64,000 nt of DNA. Origin: Poa pratensis. Taxonomy: Eukaryota; Streptophyta; Magnoliopsida; Poales; Poaceae. The translations under genes and the position numbers were made by a program. Shown here in pieces: positions 12,165-23,491 of the stretch. Numbering within the stretch: the stretch's first letter is position 1; each line of letters begins with the position of its first letter. The notes beneath the pieces were generated by a model. The model had not been told where the DNA came from, searched no databases, and was given only the letters and a program-made list of their open reading frames with translations. The stretch covers positions 19,711,414 through 19,775,413 of the forward strand of contig CAMZMU010000123.1 in assembly GCA_947311845.1 (NCBI GenBank). The letters run 5' to 3'.

Positions 12165-13687
12165 TTTTTTTGTTTGAGTGAGGAACCTCGTGAAGGGTTC
12201 GAATATTAAAGGGTTTTGAACATCAAATTATCAACGTGCGGATGAGTGCTGATCGAAAATTGACCGGAAAAAAAATTGACATCTTTTTGAAACTTAAGCA
12301 CAAAATAACCATATATCAAAACAAATTCGAAAGTAACACTTTTGCCATTCTGAAGTCTTCATGCTCCATAGCTGGACGCCGAGATCAAATATTTCATGCT
12401 CCATGGCATGAAGCCTTGGTCTACCGCTTCGCGCTACTTGAGACCGTGCTATGTGGCATGACGCAATTGAACTAGGCGTCATGATATGGAGCATGAAGCC
12501 TTTGGGGTTATAGCCATTGACCAACTCTACAATACCCACTCCCTTGCCCCCATCGCATCCTGGTCTTTCTCTGGCCCGGAACGTTGCCCTTTATGGACTG
12601 GCGATGGGAATAACAGTGGCGGCATCAGCGCGCTGGAGCACGATGTGCTACATGGAGTCAGGGAGGCTCGGGACATTGCACGCGGAGGAGGAGATCCAAA
12701 TGAACATGGCGTGGTAGGTCGATTGCAGCTCATGAATTTCCCAAAACTCGAAGCAGTCCACCTGTACACGCTGGGCTGGTTCGTGGTGCGTTCTGCTTCT
12801 AGGTAGATTTCCTCCGAGTTTGCCTTGAAGCTCCACTGGACCGATCTCTTTAACAGAGAACAAAGGGATCCCTAGAAAGGAGACAGATAAAAAAAATGCT
12901 TCCTTGGACCAATCACCAAAATACCCGGTCTACTGGGGCATCAAAGTGGACCTGGCGGGTGGGGCTACCACGTCATATATTGCTATCATCGGCTCTGTAT
13001 CGTTCCAATTTTATCGGATGTCCCCGAAGGGACTCTATTATCGGCTAATATGTGTAAATTGCAGGTATTTGATAGCACTGCCCTCATGGGTGTTTTTCTT
13101 ACAAAAGTTCAATAGTCGAGTTTTCACTCCAACCCTAGTAGGTAAGTGTTTGTGGAACTTGTCATAAAATCACAAAAATACGTAAAAAGGTAAAAAAAAA
13201 TGAAATGTAGGTAGAAAACAAACTCAAATTATGAAATGCGTTGAACAATGAAGAAAAAAACTAAGCTCATCATACCTTTTATTTCTTTGCGAGGACATGC
13301 TCGCCATTCTTATTGCTATGAATTAATGAACTAATCAACCATCACGGAAGCTAACTAACCACTCCGTTGCAAGTTCTTCCAATAGAAATAAAGAACTCCG
13401 TTTGCAAGAAAGAGAAGTCCATCGGGGAAGGCAAGAAGGGAGAAGTCTATGCCGCGGGCACACCACACGTCGCCATCACTCGCTCCGTCCTCCATTTCAA
13501 GCCCCAGCTTCCAACAGTTTGACCGGCTCCGAGGAGCGAGGCCGCCAAGGAGAGAAGCCGGAACAAGCAAAACCACCACAGACATAGGGATCAAACAAGC
13601 GCTAGCTAGCAAGCTCGTGAGGCAGAGGAGATCAAGAAGCAGAGAGGGGGTGGCGAGGAGGCCACGGAGCGTGCGGGAAGGAGAGAG
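12165..13687. other. Upstream region of FUT-1
   Basis: Intergenic sequence ending in the GC-rich 5' leader of FUT-1 (roughly 13400-13687). No convincing TATA box was found. Inverted copies of a cttcatgctccat-type word occur around 12355-12500. Open frames on the opposite strand over the leader reflect GC richness. Confidence 0.35.
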
Positions 13688-16405
13688 ATGGACGTGAAGC
13701 GGGGGCGGAGCCCTCGGGCTCTGTCCGACGACGAAGACGACAAGAGGAGGGCGCCCAGGTGGGGCGGCGCCGTCCGGCCGTCGATGGTGCTGCTCGGCTT
13801 CCTCGTCACCCTGGCCTTCCTCGCGAGTGTCTTCGGCGGCCGCGGGGGCTCCCTCCCGCCTACCTCGCCGTCCTCTGTCGCTAAGATCAACGACGGCGCC
13901 GGCACCGAAACTCCCAAAGGTAAGCTTCTTTCTTTCCCCTGCACGCAGTTTTCGACCTCTGAATTGCGAAGATCGCGCCCCACGTAAGCCAAGAAAAGCC
14001 CGATCGTTGACCGCCAGTACGCAGGGGAAATTCTTGGGTGGGGTTGGCCTATGAACGAGCAGCCGCCGTCGTAAGCAAATCCGCGTCTTTATTCTCCTCA
14101 CAACTCCGCAAAGTTGTTCGGAAATTGCCTTTTTGCCAGGGGGTACGAGGATGCCATCGCTAGCAGTAGTACTCCCCACTGAATACATTGGCATTGTGAG
14201 TTCTAGCTATGGCCAAGCCCTACTAGGTAGCAGACTGTAGATCACCGAGTTTTGCCCAAGAACTGCAGATCTGGTTGCTCCTCAGGTAGCCCAAATTTTC
14301 CTCGGATCTGCTGCGAGCTTGAACAGTCGGCTCTGGTTTGGTGAAATGGAAACAGTGCTGACTCTGATGATGCAGCACTGTGACGCTTGCGCATCCTTTG
14401 CCGGATCTTGTCCTACCTCATCAACCTTTTCCCAAAGGGATATAGCTTACGCTACAATGTCGGTGGATTGCCCTTGTGAAGGGTGTTCCAAAGTGTCAAG
14501 CCTTTTTACTTGAGTGGTCCCTGACTTTGGGAGGCAATCTGTACTGTTTATTCTTAATTAAAGTGTCTGGAGGAGGCTCCATAAAAGTAAATTCTTAAAC
14601 TACTGGGGCTTCAAAGTTATGCTGAAGGTCAGCAAAAACTCAAGTCAAACTTTTAGGTTGTTCCTGAAATCATCCCCCATTTTTCATGTTGTTCCCGAGA
14701 GAGCTATTCCCCGCTCAGAGAGCTGCGACAGATAGTGCAGTCCTTCGGGTTGACACTAGAACATTTCTATGTTTTGGCGCGCATGGTTAGTTGAACTGAA
14801 ATGCTATCAGGTAGTATGATTAACGGACTAACTGTTGCTTCATGATACTTCGCTGCTGCAAATGCTGAATCCTCTGCAATGCCATCTTCCTCCTCGGGCC
14901 TTCTTTTAACTAACAGATTATAACATTCAGTTAACTTTTCTGCAGAAACAACAATTCCTCTGAAAAATGTGTCTGCACCAGCCACGACTCTGTCCGAGGA
15001 CAAGCTTCTGGGAGGGTTACTTTCGGCGGCATTCGACGAATCCTCCTGCCAGAGTCGATACAAATCATCCCTGTACCGTAAGCCATCGCCATTCCCGCTC
15101 TCCCCCTACCTGGTGCAGAAGCTGCGGAAGTACGAGGCGCGCCACAAGAAGTGCGGCCCGGGCACCAAGAGGTACCGGAACGCCATCGAGCAGCTCAGGT
15201 CGAGCCGGAACGTGGAGAGCTCGGAGTGCAAGTACGTGGTGTGGTTCCCCTGCAACGGCCTCGGCAACCGCATGCTCACCATCGCCTCCACCTTCCTCTA
15301 CGCGGTCCTCTCCGGCCGCGTCATGCTCGTCAACGTGCCGCAGGAGCAGGAGGGCCTCTTCTGCGAGCCCTTCCCGGGCACCTCCTGGGTGCTCCCCGGC
15401 GGGTTCCCAGAGGGCAACCCTCAGAAGCTCCACTACGACGCGCCGGAGAGCTACGTGAACATGCTCAAGAGCGGCCTCGTCCGCGGCGACATGCCGGCGT
15501 CGTCGCTGCCACCGTACGTGTTCCTCCACGTCGAGCAGAGCCGGCTGCGGCTGACGGACAACATCTTCTGCGACGACGACCAGGTGGTGCTCGGCAAGTT
15601 CAGCTGGATGATACTCAAATCCGACAGCTACTTCGCGCCGGCGCTGTTCCTGACGCCCATGTACGAGAAGGAGCTGGAGAGGATGTTCCCGCAGAAAGAG
15701 TCGGTGTTCCACCACGTCGGCCGGTACCTCTTCCACCCGACGAACAAGGTGTGGGGCATCGTGCGGAGGTACTACGAGGCGTACCTGGCGAGGGTGGACG
15801 AGAAGATCGGGTTCCAGATCAGGATCTTCCCGGAGAAGCCGGTGACTTTCGAGAACATGTACGACCAGCTGACCCGGTGCATCCGGGAGCAGCGCCTCCT
15901 CCCCGAGCTCGGCGAACCCATGGCGAACGCGACGGCCGATGGGAAGGTGAAGGCGGTGCTGATCGCGTCGCTGTACCCGGGCTACTACGACAAGATCCGG
16001 GGCCTCTACTACGAGAACCCGACCAAGACGGGGGAGATCGTGGCGGTGTACCAGCCCAGCCACGAGGAGAAGCAGGAGTACACCTCCAACCAGCACAACC
16101 AGAAGGCGCTCGCCGAGATCTACCTGCTCAGCTACTGCGACAAGATCGCCATGAGCGCCTGGTCCACCTTCGGCTACGTCGCCTATGGCTTCGCCGGGGT
16201 CAAGCCCTGGATCCTGCTCCGCCCGGACTGGGACAAGGAGGTGTCCCAGGTGGCCTGCGTCAGGTCCACGTCCGTCGAGCCCTGCCTGCACTCGCCGCCC
16301 ATCCTCTCCTGCAGGGCCAAGCAGGAGGTCGACGTGGCCAAGGTCAAGCCCTACGTCCGGCACTGCGAGGACGTCGGCTTCGGCCTCAAGCTCTTCGACG
16401 ACTAA
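13688..16405 (+). CDS. FUT-1: GT37 alpha-1,2-fucosyltransferase
   Basis: Two exons, 13688-13919 and 14946-16405, joined by a GT-AG intron in phase 1 (donor AAAG/GTAAGC, acceptor TTCTGCAG). The predicted protein is 563 residues. Residues 1-31 are a basic/acidic cytosolic tail, 32-50 a single hydrophobic anchor, then a short stem and the catalytic domain starting at LLGGLLSAAFDESSC. GT37 landmarks are GLGNRML near the domain start, the GDP-fucose site FQIRIF, and HNQKALAEIYLLS followed by SAWSTFGY. The family works in the Golgi, moving fucose from GDP-fucose to galactose of xyloglucan or arabinogalactan proteins; the acceptor here cannot be read from sequence. Exon 2 is very GC-rich at third positions. 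FUT-2 follows on the same strand. Confidence 0.93.
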
Positions 16406-16434
16406 ACATGCATGGAGCTAGTAGCATCGAATTT
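16406..16434 (+). other. FUT-1 3' region directly after the stop
   Basis: Short single-copy sequence between the stop codon and the start of the duplicated 3' flank at 16435. Confidence 0.4.
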
Positions 16435-17387
16435 TTCGGATCAATTTTACCTGACGGCAACTGCTCGTAAGTACTACATTTTTCTCCTTCTTTCCCAGCT
16501 GTGGTTTAATTAGGCGCGCGTTTGGGGGGTCTTCCTTGCGTTCGTTTTGTGTGCTGTAATATTCAAATTCGTTCTTTGTACCAAAACACATCGGATGCTT
16601 ACACATGTATACATAGATGGCTGTTTATCTCTTCCGATTAATTACACATTGTTCTCAGTCTAGACCTCTGTTTGCCACACTGTTGGCGATAACAGCGTGA
16701 TTGTACTCCGTGCCGTGGCCGTCCCGGGGTTTGACAAGTGCCAGCCTCCAAATTGTTCACTGTCATGCCTAACAGACCAACAGCACATGTCCATCTCGTA
16801 TATACTATGGATGATGAACACATAATCGTTATGTAATATGGTAATTTGTACTCCATTTTAGCTGTCATGCATGAGCATCGAGTAAACAACCTAGTCGATC
16901 AGTGTTATTCTGGAGATCTCCGAGACTCCAACTCCATGTCGGCGTTAGAAATGAAGCCAAAAAATCTACACTCCTATCATTTTTTTTTGGGTGTGTTTGA
17001 ACTATACAATTTCAGGGTATATGTTGAATATTGAAATGCCACGTTAAAATCTTGAATATACCGTTATGTGTGAGTGTGCATCTGTATTATACCTGGCCAT
17101 ACGTCGGGCCGGGCCGAGCAGAGAAAAGACTGGCACCGAAAACTCAGACCCAGGCCCGGCCCGGCCTGTCAAAAAGCCGAAAGCCCGTCGGGCCACGGGC
17201 CGGGCTTCTTAACTAGATGGCCAAAACGCAAGGCCCATGCCCGGCCCATCGCAGCCATCGGGACTAGATTTCAAGCCCAAGCCCGAGAATTTCGGGCTGG
17301 GCTTCCCATGCCCAGGTATAATCTGTAGTATGTCCACATTGTATTTGCTTTTTTTTTTCAGTTTGGTTCTCCAGGCTCAGGATCCTA
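16435..17387 (+). repeat. 3'-flank duplicate, copy A (contains a MITE)
   Basis: Direct repeat of 17730-18478. Both copies begin ttcggatcaattttac and end caggctcaggatccta, and share internal words such as accaaaacacatcggatgct. Copy A additionally carries the 235-bp MITE at 17087-17321. It probably includes the FUT-1 3' untranslated region. Confidence 0.85.
17087..17321. mobile_element. Palindromic-end MITE, possibly hAT-type
   Basis: A 235-bp element with inverted ends TTATACCTGG and CCAGGTATAA, flanked by TCTGTA at 17081-17086 and 17322-17327. Copy B of the surrounding duplication has the uninterrupted site near 18398-18410, with a single tctgta. The interior is rich in GGGCCGGGC/GCCCGGCCC. 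The duplicated target is 6 bp, or 8 bp with one mismatch, so hAT membership is likely but not proven. Confidence 0.8.
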
Positions 17388-17540
17388 TGTGTGGATGTAC
17401 ATTTTGTTCCCCTTCTTTCCCAGCTGTGGATTAATTAGGTGTTTGGAGGGACTTGTGTTCGTTGTTGTGCTGCAATATTCAAATTCGTTGTTTTTACACA
17501 TGTATACATAGATCGCTGTTTATTCAATTCGGTCGCACTT
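17388..17540 (+). repeat. 3'-flank duplicate, partial third copy
   Basis: A fragment containing ttcccagctgtggattaattagg, atattcaaattcgttg and acacatgtatacatagat matches the first part of copies A and B and lies between them. It marks a more complex history than one tandem duplication. Confidence 0.75.
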
Positions 17541-17729
17541 TTTAGATCCGGTCTGAAAAAATCAAAAATATTTTAGATCTCACGCCAGAAATCAAATAAC
17601 TTCATTCCCAAGGTGTTCGGACCTGGCCACAAACAGCGAAAAACCTTTTAGCCGCATACAGCTATGTGAAGCTAGATTTTTTTTGAATATATTGGATGTT
17701 AGACTTATTTTTTCTCCTTGGTTCCCAGG

Positions 17730-18478
17730 TTCGGATCAATTTTACGTGATCGAAATGTCGCGAGTACATTACTCTTTTCTGACTGGTTCCAAACTGTGGA
17801 TTAATTAGGCCTTTGGGGGGACTTCCTTGCATTGGGTTGGTTTTTGTGCTGTATTCAAATGCGTTCTTAATTTGTACCAAAACACATCGGATGCTTACAC
17901 GTGTATACATAGATCGTTGTTTATCTCCGATTAGTTTATACACCGTTCTCAATCTAGACCTCTCTGTTTGCCAGACTATTGACGACAACAACGTGATTAG
18001 TACTCTGTGCCGTGCGCGCCCGTCCCGGGGTCGACAAGTGACTGTCTCCAAATTGTTCACCTGTCATGAGTAATACTAGATCAACAGCACACGTCCACGT
18101 GCATCGTCTATATCGCTCTCAAATCGTATATCTACGTTTAAAAAACGAAGAATGTATACTATGGATGATAGACAGAATCGTTATGTAATATTGTGGCAAC
18201 TTAATTTTGTACTCCATTTTGGCCGTCTTGCGTAAACAACCTAATCAGTGTTATTCTGGAGATCTCCGAGACTCCGACTCCATGTCGGCGTTAGAAAAGA
18301 AGCCTGGGTATACATTCCTATCTTTTTTTTGGGGGGGTTTGAACTATACAATTCCTGGGTATACCACGTTAAAATCTTGAATATACCGTCATGTGTGAGT
18401 GTGCATCTGTAGTGATGTTATGTATGTCCACATTTTATTTGCTTTTCTTCAGTTTGGTTCTTCAGGCTCAGGATCCTA
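17730..18478 (+). repeat. 3'-flank duplicate, copy B (no MITE)
   Basis: Direct repeat of 16435-17387 without the MITE. It ends about 50 bp before the FUT-2 TATA box, so FUT-1-type 3' sequence now forms the distal promoter of FUT-2. Confidence 0.85.
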
Positions 18479-18532
18479 ACTGTCATTTGGCCGTTGGGCA
18501 GCAGACTACGAGCAATCTTCCACGTGCACCGT

Positions 18533-18539
18533 GTATATA
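18533..18539 (+). promoter_or_regulatory. Probable TATA box of FUT-2
   Basis: tatatat within gtgtatatatcac, about 200 bp before the FUT-2 start codon and just after duplicate copy B. Position and sequence fit a plant core promoter; the transcription start is not demonstrated. Confidence 0.5.
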
Positions 18540-18735
18540 TCACAACCGAACGCACCTCGTACACATACTCCATACGATCGAGGAGTTGACTCCCGGTGCC
18601 CGTCCGGTAGCATAGTTTACAGCGCGATCGAGGTACGACAGCGCTTGTCTTGCGACTTGCGTGCGAATTCGAACCATCCTGTGGCGCCGTTGTATATGTT
18701 CAGCTGCAAGACAACGGGCGGCAAGCCAACAACAG

Positions 18736-20562
18736 ATGGGGTCTAATCCGGGAGGAGCGCACAAGGCGGCCGTCGGCGTCGTCGGGAAGGAGCTTCCATG
18801 GGGACGGCGTGCGCCCCCGCCGGAGGTGCTGGTGGTCGGGCTCCTGGGCACCATGGCGTTGCTCGTCTTCTCGTTCGGCGGCGGCGGCAGCCGGATGTCC
18901 ATCGCGCTGCCGAGGACGGGACTCGTGCGCAAGCAAGGTGAGCATCCGTGCAATTAATGAAGCCGTGAGCTAGCTAGTGCAATTGTTGCAGCGCACCAAT
19001 GAAAATCCATTCGTCGGGAAGGAGTACTAAATTTGTTGAAGCCATGCATGTATCGTGCAGCTGCCGCGGCGTCACCTGGTCGTGATGAAAAACCGGCATC
19101 GTCGTCGCCTCGGTACGACCAAGACGGCCGCCTCCTCGGCGGGCTGCTCTCTCCGCACTTCGACGAGCAGTCGTGCCGTTCCCGGTACGCGTCTTCGTCG
19201 TCCCTCTACCGCCGCGCATCACCGTTCCGCCCGTCGTCGTACCTCGTGGAGCGCCTCCGGCGGTACGAGGCCCGGCACAGGCGGTGCGGCCCCGGCTCCC
19301 CGCACTTTAAGGAAGCGGTCGAGCACCTGCGCTCCGGCCGCAACGCCGCGCTCTCGGCGGAGTGCCAGTACACCGTGTGGACGCCGTTCAACGGCCTCGG
19401 CAACCGCATGCTCGCGCTCGCCTCCACGTTCCTCTACGCGCTGCTCACCGACCGCGTCCTGCTCGTGCACGCGCCGCCCGAGTTCGATGGCCTCTTCTGC
19501 GACCCCTTCCCCGGCAGCTCATGGACGCTGCCCACGGACTTCCCGATCACTGACTTTGACGGCACCTTCACCATGACGCCGCCGACGAGCTACAAGAACA
19601 TGAAGCAGGCCGGCGTGATAAGCGGCCGTGACAACCTCAACGCCACGGCTGAGACGCTGCCGCCGTACGTGTTCCTCGACCTTATCCAGTCTTACACCGG
19701 CGCCGCCTTCTGCGAGGCCGACCAGCGCGTGCTCGCAAGGTTCAACTGGATGGTGGTCAAGTCCGACGTCTACTTCGCCACCGCGTTTTTCCTCGTGCCG
19801 GCGTACAGGCGCGAGCTCGAGCGGCTGTTCCCGGAGAAGGAGGCCGTGTTCCACCACCTCGCGCGGTATCTCTTTCACCCGTCCAACGACGTGTGGGCCA
19901 TCGTTCGCAGGTTCCACAAGGCCTACCTCGCCGGTACAGACGAGCGCGTCGGCCTCCAGGTGCGCGGCTTCCCGGAGTTTCCTGTGCCGTTCGAGACCAT
20001 GTACCGGCAGATCATGCGGTGCTCGGAGCAGGAGGGCTTGCTTCCTAAGGCAGCACGGAAGGACGGCGCGGCGGGAAACTCCACCGCCGTGTCGCCGAAG
20101 AAGAAGCTGACATCGATACTGGTGACGTCGCTGTCACCGGACTACTACGAGCGCATCCGCGGCGTGTACCGAAACAACCGGACGGAGTCCGGAGGACACG
20201 TGGCCGTGCACCAGCCGAGCCACGAGGGGGTACAGCACACGGAGGCGCGCGGGCACAACCAGAGGGCGCTGGCGGAGATATACCTACTGAGCTTCTGCGA
20301 CCGCATCGTCACGACGGCCGTGTCCACGTTCGGGTACGTCGCGCACGGGCTGGCTGGGGTGCGGCCGTTGGTGCTCCTGCGGTCGCCGTCGCCGGAGACG
20401 CCTGCCGAGCCGGCGTGCGTTCGGTCGGTGTCCGTCGAGCCCTGCCTTCAAGCCCCGCCGGCAGCGGTGTGTGGTGCGCCAGAAGGAAGGGACATTGGAG
20501 CCCTCGTGCCTTATGTCCGGCATTGCGAGGATGTCCATAGAGGTGTCAAGTTGTTCAGTTAG
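18736..20562 (+). CDS. FUT-2: divergent GT37 fucosyltransferase
   Basis: Exons 18736-18937 and 19061-20562 are joined in phase 1 (donor CAAG/GTGAGC, acceptor CGTGCAG); the intron is only 123 bp. The predicted product is 567 residues. A hydrophobic anchor spans about residues 31-48 after a 30-residue tail, then the catalytic domain begins at LLGGLLSPHFDEQSC. GLGNRML, the nucleotide-sugar segment VGLQVRGF and HNQRALAEIYLLS are present. The usual SAWSTFGY is TAVSTFGY and the following PW is PL, so two conserved aromatic positions are altered. The ATG at 18736 is the first in frame. Exon 2 is very GC-rich. Probably a Golgi alpha-1,2-fucosyltransferase; the acceptor is unknown and may differ from FUT-1. 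Confidence 0.92.
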
Positions 20563-20657
20563 CGCAGCGATTTGTTTGCTCATTTTGTAGTGTTGTACAT
20601 GTGATTTTATTTTTTGACATGTTGTACGTGTGAATTATTGAAGGTGCAAATCGTTAC

Positions 20658-22060
20658 GGGCGCTTTGGTGGCCTGCAGCCACTCTTGCGCCCCGCTAGAT
20701 TAGGCTGCGCATGGCCTGATCTGGCGAGACCAACCTCTGCGCCTTGTGCGTGCCGTTTGGCAGTCTGCATCACACTGCTAGCACTGATTGTGCACATTGT
20801 TTGGTAGCCAGCAACGTCCCAGAAAAGGAAGCACCGATGCAAAGTTAGGTGTTTGGTTGCCTCCGAGCTCGATTGTGCTCACCCCTTGCTGCTAATGGTG
20901 AGCTTACCGTACTACATAGATGGTAATATAAGTTCATCCAGTCCTAGCTACTACGAATGGCAGTTCATCACTACATCCCTAACTACTACGAATGAAAATT
21001 CATGAAATAGCATTACAATCTAGAGGTAACTAGGAAAGGTTCGGAAAGGGGCAGGGGAATCAGTCCTTCTTCTTTTTCTTCTTCTTCTTCTCGCTGTGCT
21101 GAAACTCATATCCTGGCGGCACCTCTGTCATCCCATATTGTCCGAGCTCACTCCATCCTTTTGGCCTTCCAAGTTTCATTATCTCCTAGGGGGACACCGT
21201 GGCCGCCCAGATGTTGATCGTGAGGCGTCACGTCTTCCTCAGAGGGAAATGTTCATCTATCCCCCACCCTAAGATCCAATTGTGAAGAATGCAACATGCA
21301 AGAACTAGCTTTTAATTGGGTCTCGAAAGGGTGGAATGTATTCTGGTCAAGGATCTTGAATCTGTTCTTCAGTGCAGCAAATGCTCTTTCTATGGTGACT
21401 CTAATGCTAGAATGATGGAGATTGAACAATTCCTTGGCATTCTGCGGACCATTCCTTGAACTGAACTCGTTTAGATGGTACCTGGTCTTTCGGAATAGTG
21501 GCAGATCTACAGTACCGGATGTTGTTCAACTAAAACCACTGTCAGTTCGGAGAGATGAAGTGGCTTACCGTCGCCATTGGAGAAGATGAACAGTAGCTGG
21601 TGTAGAGCTCCTCCTGCCGGCCTTCAAGAAGACGACGCGGATCCGGTGCCGGAGAAAAGGGGAGACAAAGCTGCTACGGAAGAACACGCTCTCGAGCTCC
21701 TCCTGGAGGACGGGAGACGCCGTCGACGATACGGTGGCGGAGAAGATCGACACGAGCCGCCAGTGAAGATCCGGGGTGGGGAATTTTTGGGTCCTCTATG
21801 GCGGGCGGTGAGCGAATAGAGGTGGAGGTGAGAGTATGTGGGAGCGTGAAAAGGAGCACGTCGTCGTCGAATTTTGCAGCCGCAAGACTTGGCTCCACGG
21901 GCACGCTCGATTTGAGCGTGCCTGCTGGGCCTGGCTCAGCGCTGCATCAATGAGCGTGTGAGCCACAACGTGGGCCTGCTGGCTGCTGCGACCAACCAAC
22001 CATCCCAGTTTTACAGCTGGCGGGTCTATTTGAATATGTTGCAGGCCACTAAACGCGCCC
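20658..22060 (-). mobile_element. PIF/Harbinger DNA transposon, degenerate
   Basis: A 1.4-kb element with inverted termini: left GGGCGCTTTGGTGGCCTGCA; right, reverse-complemented, GGGCGCGTTTAGTGGCCTGCA. It is flanked by the 3-bp repeat TAC (20655-20657 and 22061-22063). It carries a transposase remnant on the minus strand. The element sits just behind the FUT-2 stop codon. Confidence 0.85.
21190..21500 (-). pseudogene. Harbinger (HARBI1-like) transposase fragment
   Basis: Minus-strand translation gives the characteristic C-terminal DDE-nuclease segment: GPQNAKELFNLHHSS, then RVTIERAFAALKNRFKIL, then a frame disrupted after the QLKAS region. Intact transposases continue with a helix ending near an HN motif, which is lost to frameshift here. 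Only the C-terminal catalytic part remains, so the copy cannot be autonomous. Confidence 0.75.
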
Positions 22061-22391
22061 TACATCTAGGCCCCACCTGGGAGTTTGGTTCATTTCCCAC
22101 CTGTTAATTTCCACAGGGGTATTTGCTAGTGCACGGCTGATACCAGTGACTGTCACTGAAATACAACGGTATACATGCTGTTTGGGTAGCCTGGTAGTCA
22201 GCTGGGTATCACGTACAACACCAAGACAAGCAATGACATGTTTCGACACAAAATGCTTGAGATAAATTCTTATTATAATCATCATGTAATCACAAGAGAA
22301 AAGGGATCCAGAATTAGAGAAAGCAATATTAGAAAAGAGATGGTCCAAGTTCCCCGTTACTTTGATTCGCAACTGAACTGCGTAACAAATA

Positions 22392-22513
22392 CTCACTCCG
22401 TTTCAATTTAGTTGACTTCCTATCCACCAAATGTGGATGTATCTAGACATGTTACATGTATAGATACATTTACATGTGGTGCATAGCAAGTCAATTAAAT
22501 TGGATCGATGGAG
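22392..22513. mobile_element. Stowaway MITE
   Basis: A 122-bp element with termini CTCACTCCGTTTCAATTTAG on the left and a complementary right end (ctaaattgg-type, ending gatggag), flanked by TA at 22390-22391 and 22514-22515. Ends are slightly diverged from the Stowaway consensus. Confidence 0.7.
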
Positions 22514-22714
22514 TATATGGTATTGTAATAATCTAGTTTAAAAGAACATAGTTATAGTCATGTAACCAGATAGCATGGGAACAATGACCCATAAGAATAT
22601 TCAGGTCCAAGCTTTCATATTTCCTGTGAATTGGAAATTAGCACCGTGAAATTATCATCCAATTCCATTATGTAGGAATTCAAATAGTCATAGTATGCAC
22701 CACCAAGACTGTGC

Positions 22715-22998
22715 TAGGATGGTTATGAGTGTGGTTGTACCCTCAGCCCACCAGAGTTCAAACCCCAGGTTTGACGCTGGTGTTTCTCATTTAAGACAAT
22801 TTTTTTTCCAGTGGGAGGCAACGTTTCCGTCGACATCGAGGCGCCTGTGGTGACTTCGTGAATCTCAAGACTCGACCCGCTGGCTCAGTCTCTCGGAGGT
22901 ACTCATAGGGTAGGGTGTGCGTGCGTGCGTCCATAGGAATGAGTGTGTGTGCGTGTATGTGAGCGCCTACGTTGTATTGTGTTTCAAAAAAAAAAAAG
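22715..22998 (+). mobile_element. tRNA-derived SINE (Au-like)
   Basis: A segment of roughly 280 bp carries a pol III B-box-like word gagttcaaacccc near 22746 after an A-box-like region (ggatggttatgagtgtgg). The 3' part contains the gtgtgcgtgcgtgcgtccatagg and gtgtatgtgagcgcctacg words typical of Triticeae Au SINEs, and ends in poly(A) at about 22987-22998. Target duplications were not found with confidence, so the borders are approximate. Confidence 0.65.
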
Positions 22999-23486
22999 AA
23001 CCCACAAGTTATGATTAACTGAAAAGGAGATGAGATAACGAAACATTAACCTCTGACTATCAGAGATGATATTATCTCCAACTCTACACCAGAGTGAATA
23101 TGTTGCACACGAGGGCATATGCACCCACTTTTTTGAAAAATGCATTAAACCCCTTTTAAAATGTCAAAAATAAAAATTCTACGCATATATCTCACAAAAA
23201 CATGTGCACGACACAAAAAAATTGTGAAATTTTTCTTTCTACCTTGCCTCCGCAAAAAATAGTTATTTTCGATGCAAGAAAAAAAACCATGAGAAATATT
23301 TTTGTCTTTTTTCACAACCCAGATAAAAAATCATTTCTCCGCGAAACATTCTATCCACACATAAAACTTGCAGATGTACACACACAAATTTCTTTTTCTG
23401 AATTTTTAAACATTTAGATTGTAACTAGCATGACATGAAGTTTGGTGTGTGTAGGTACTTTTAACTTGGTTGACATCTCACTAGTT
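22999..23486. other. AT-rich intergenic sequence
   Basis: No gene recognised; A/T runs dominate. The Copia element at 23492 inserted at its right end. Confidence 0.3.
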
Positions 23487-23491
23487 TCTAC

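Noticed and set aside
15065..16363. Long open frame (432 codons) on the minus strand opposite FUT-1 exon 2
   Set aside because: It is the antisense shadow of a very GC-rich exon; the product is low-complexity and has no domain, while the plus strand carries complete GT37 motifs.
15151..16470. Second long plus-strand frame over FUT-1
   Set aside because: Arg/Gly/Pro-rich translation of FUT-1 in the wrong frame, again due to high GC3.
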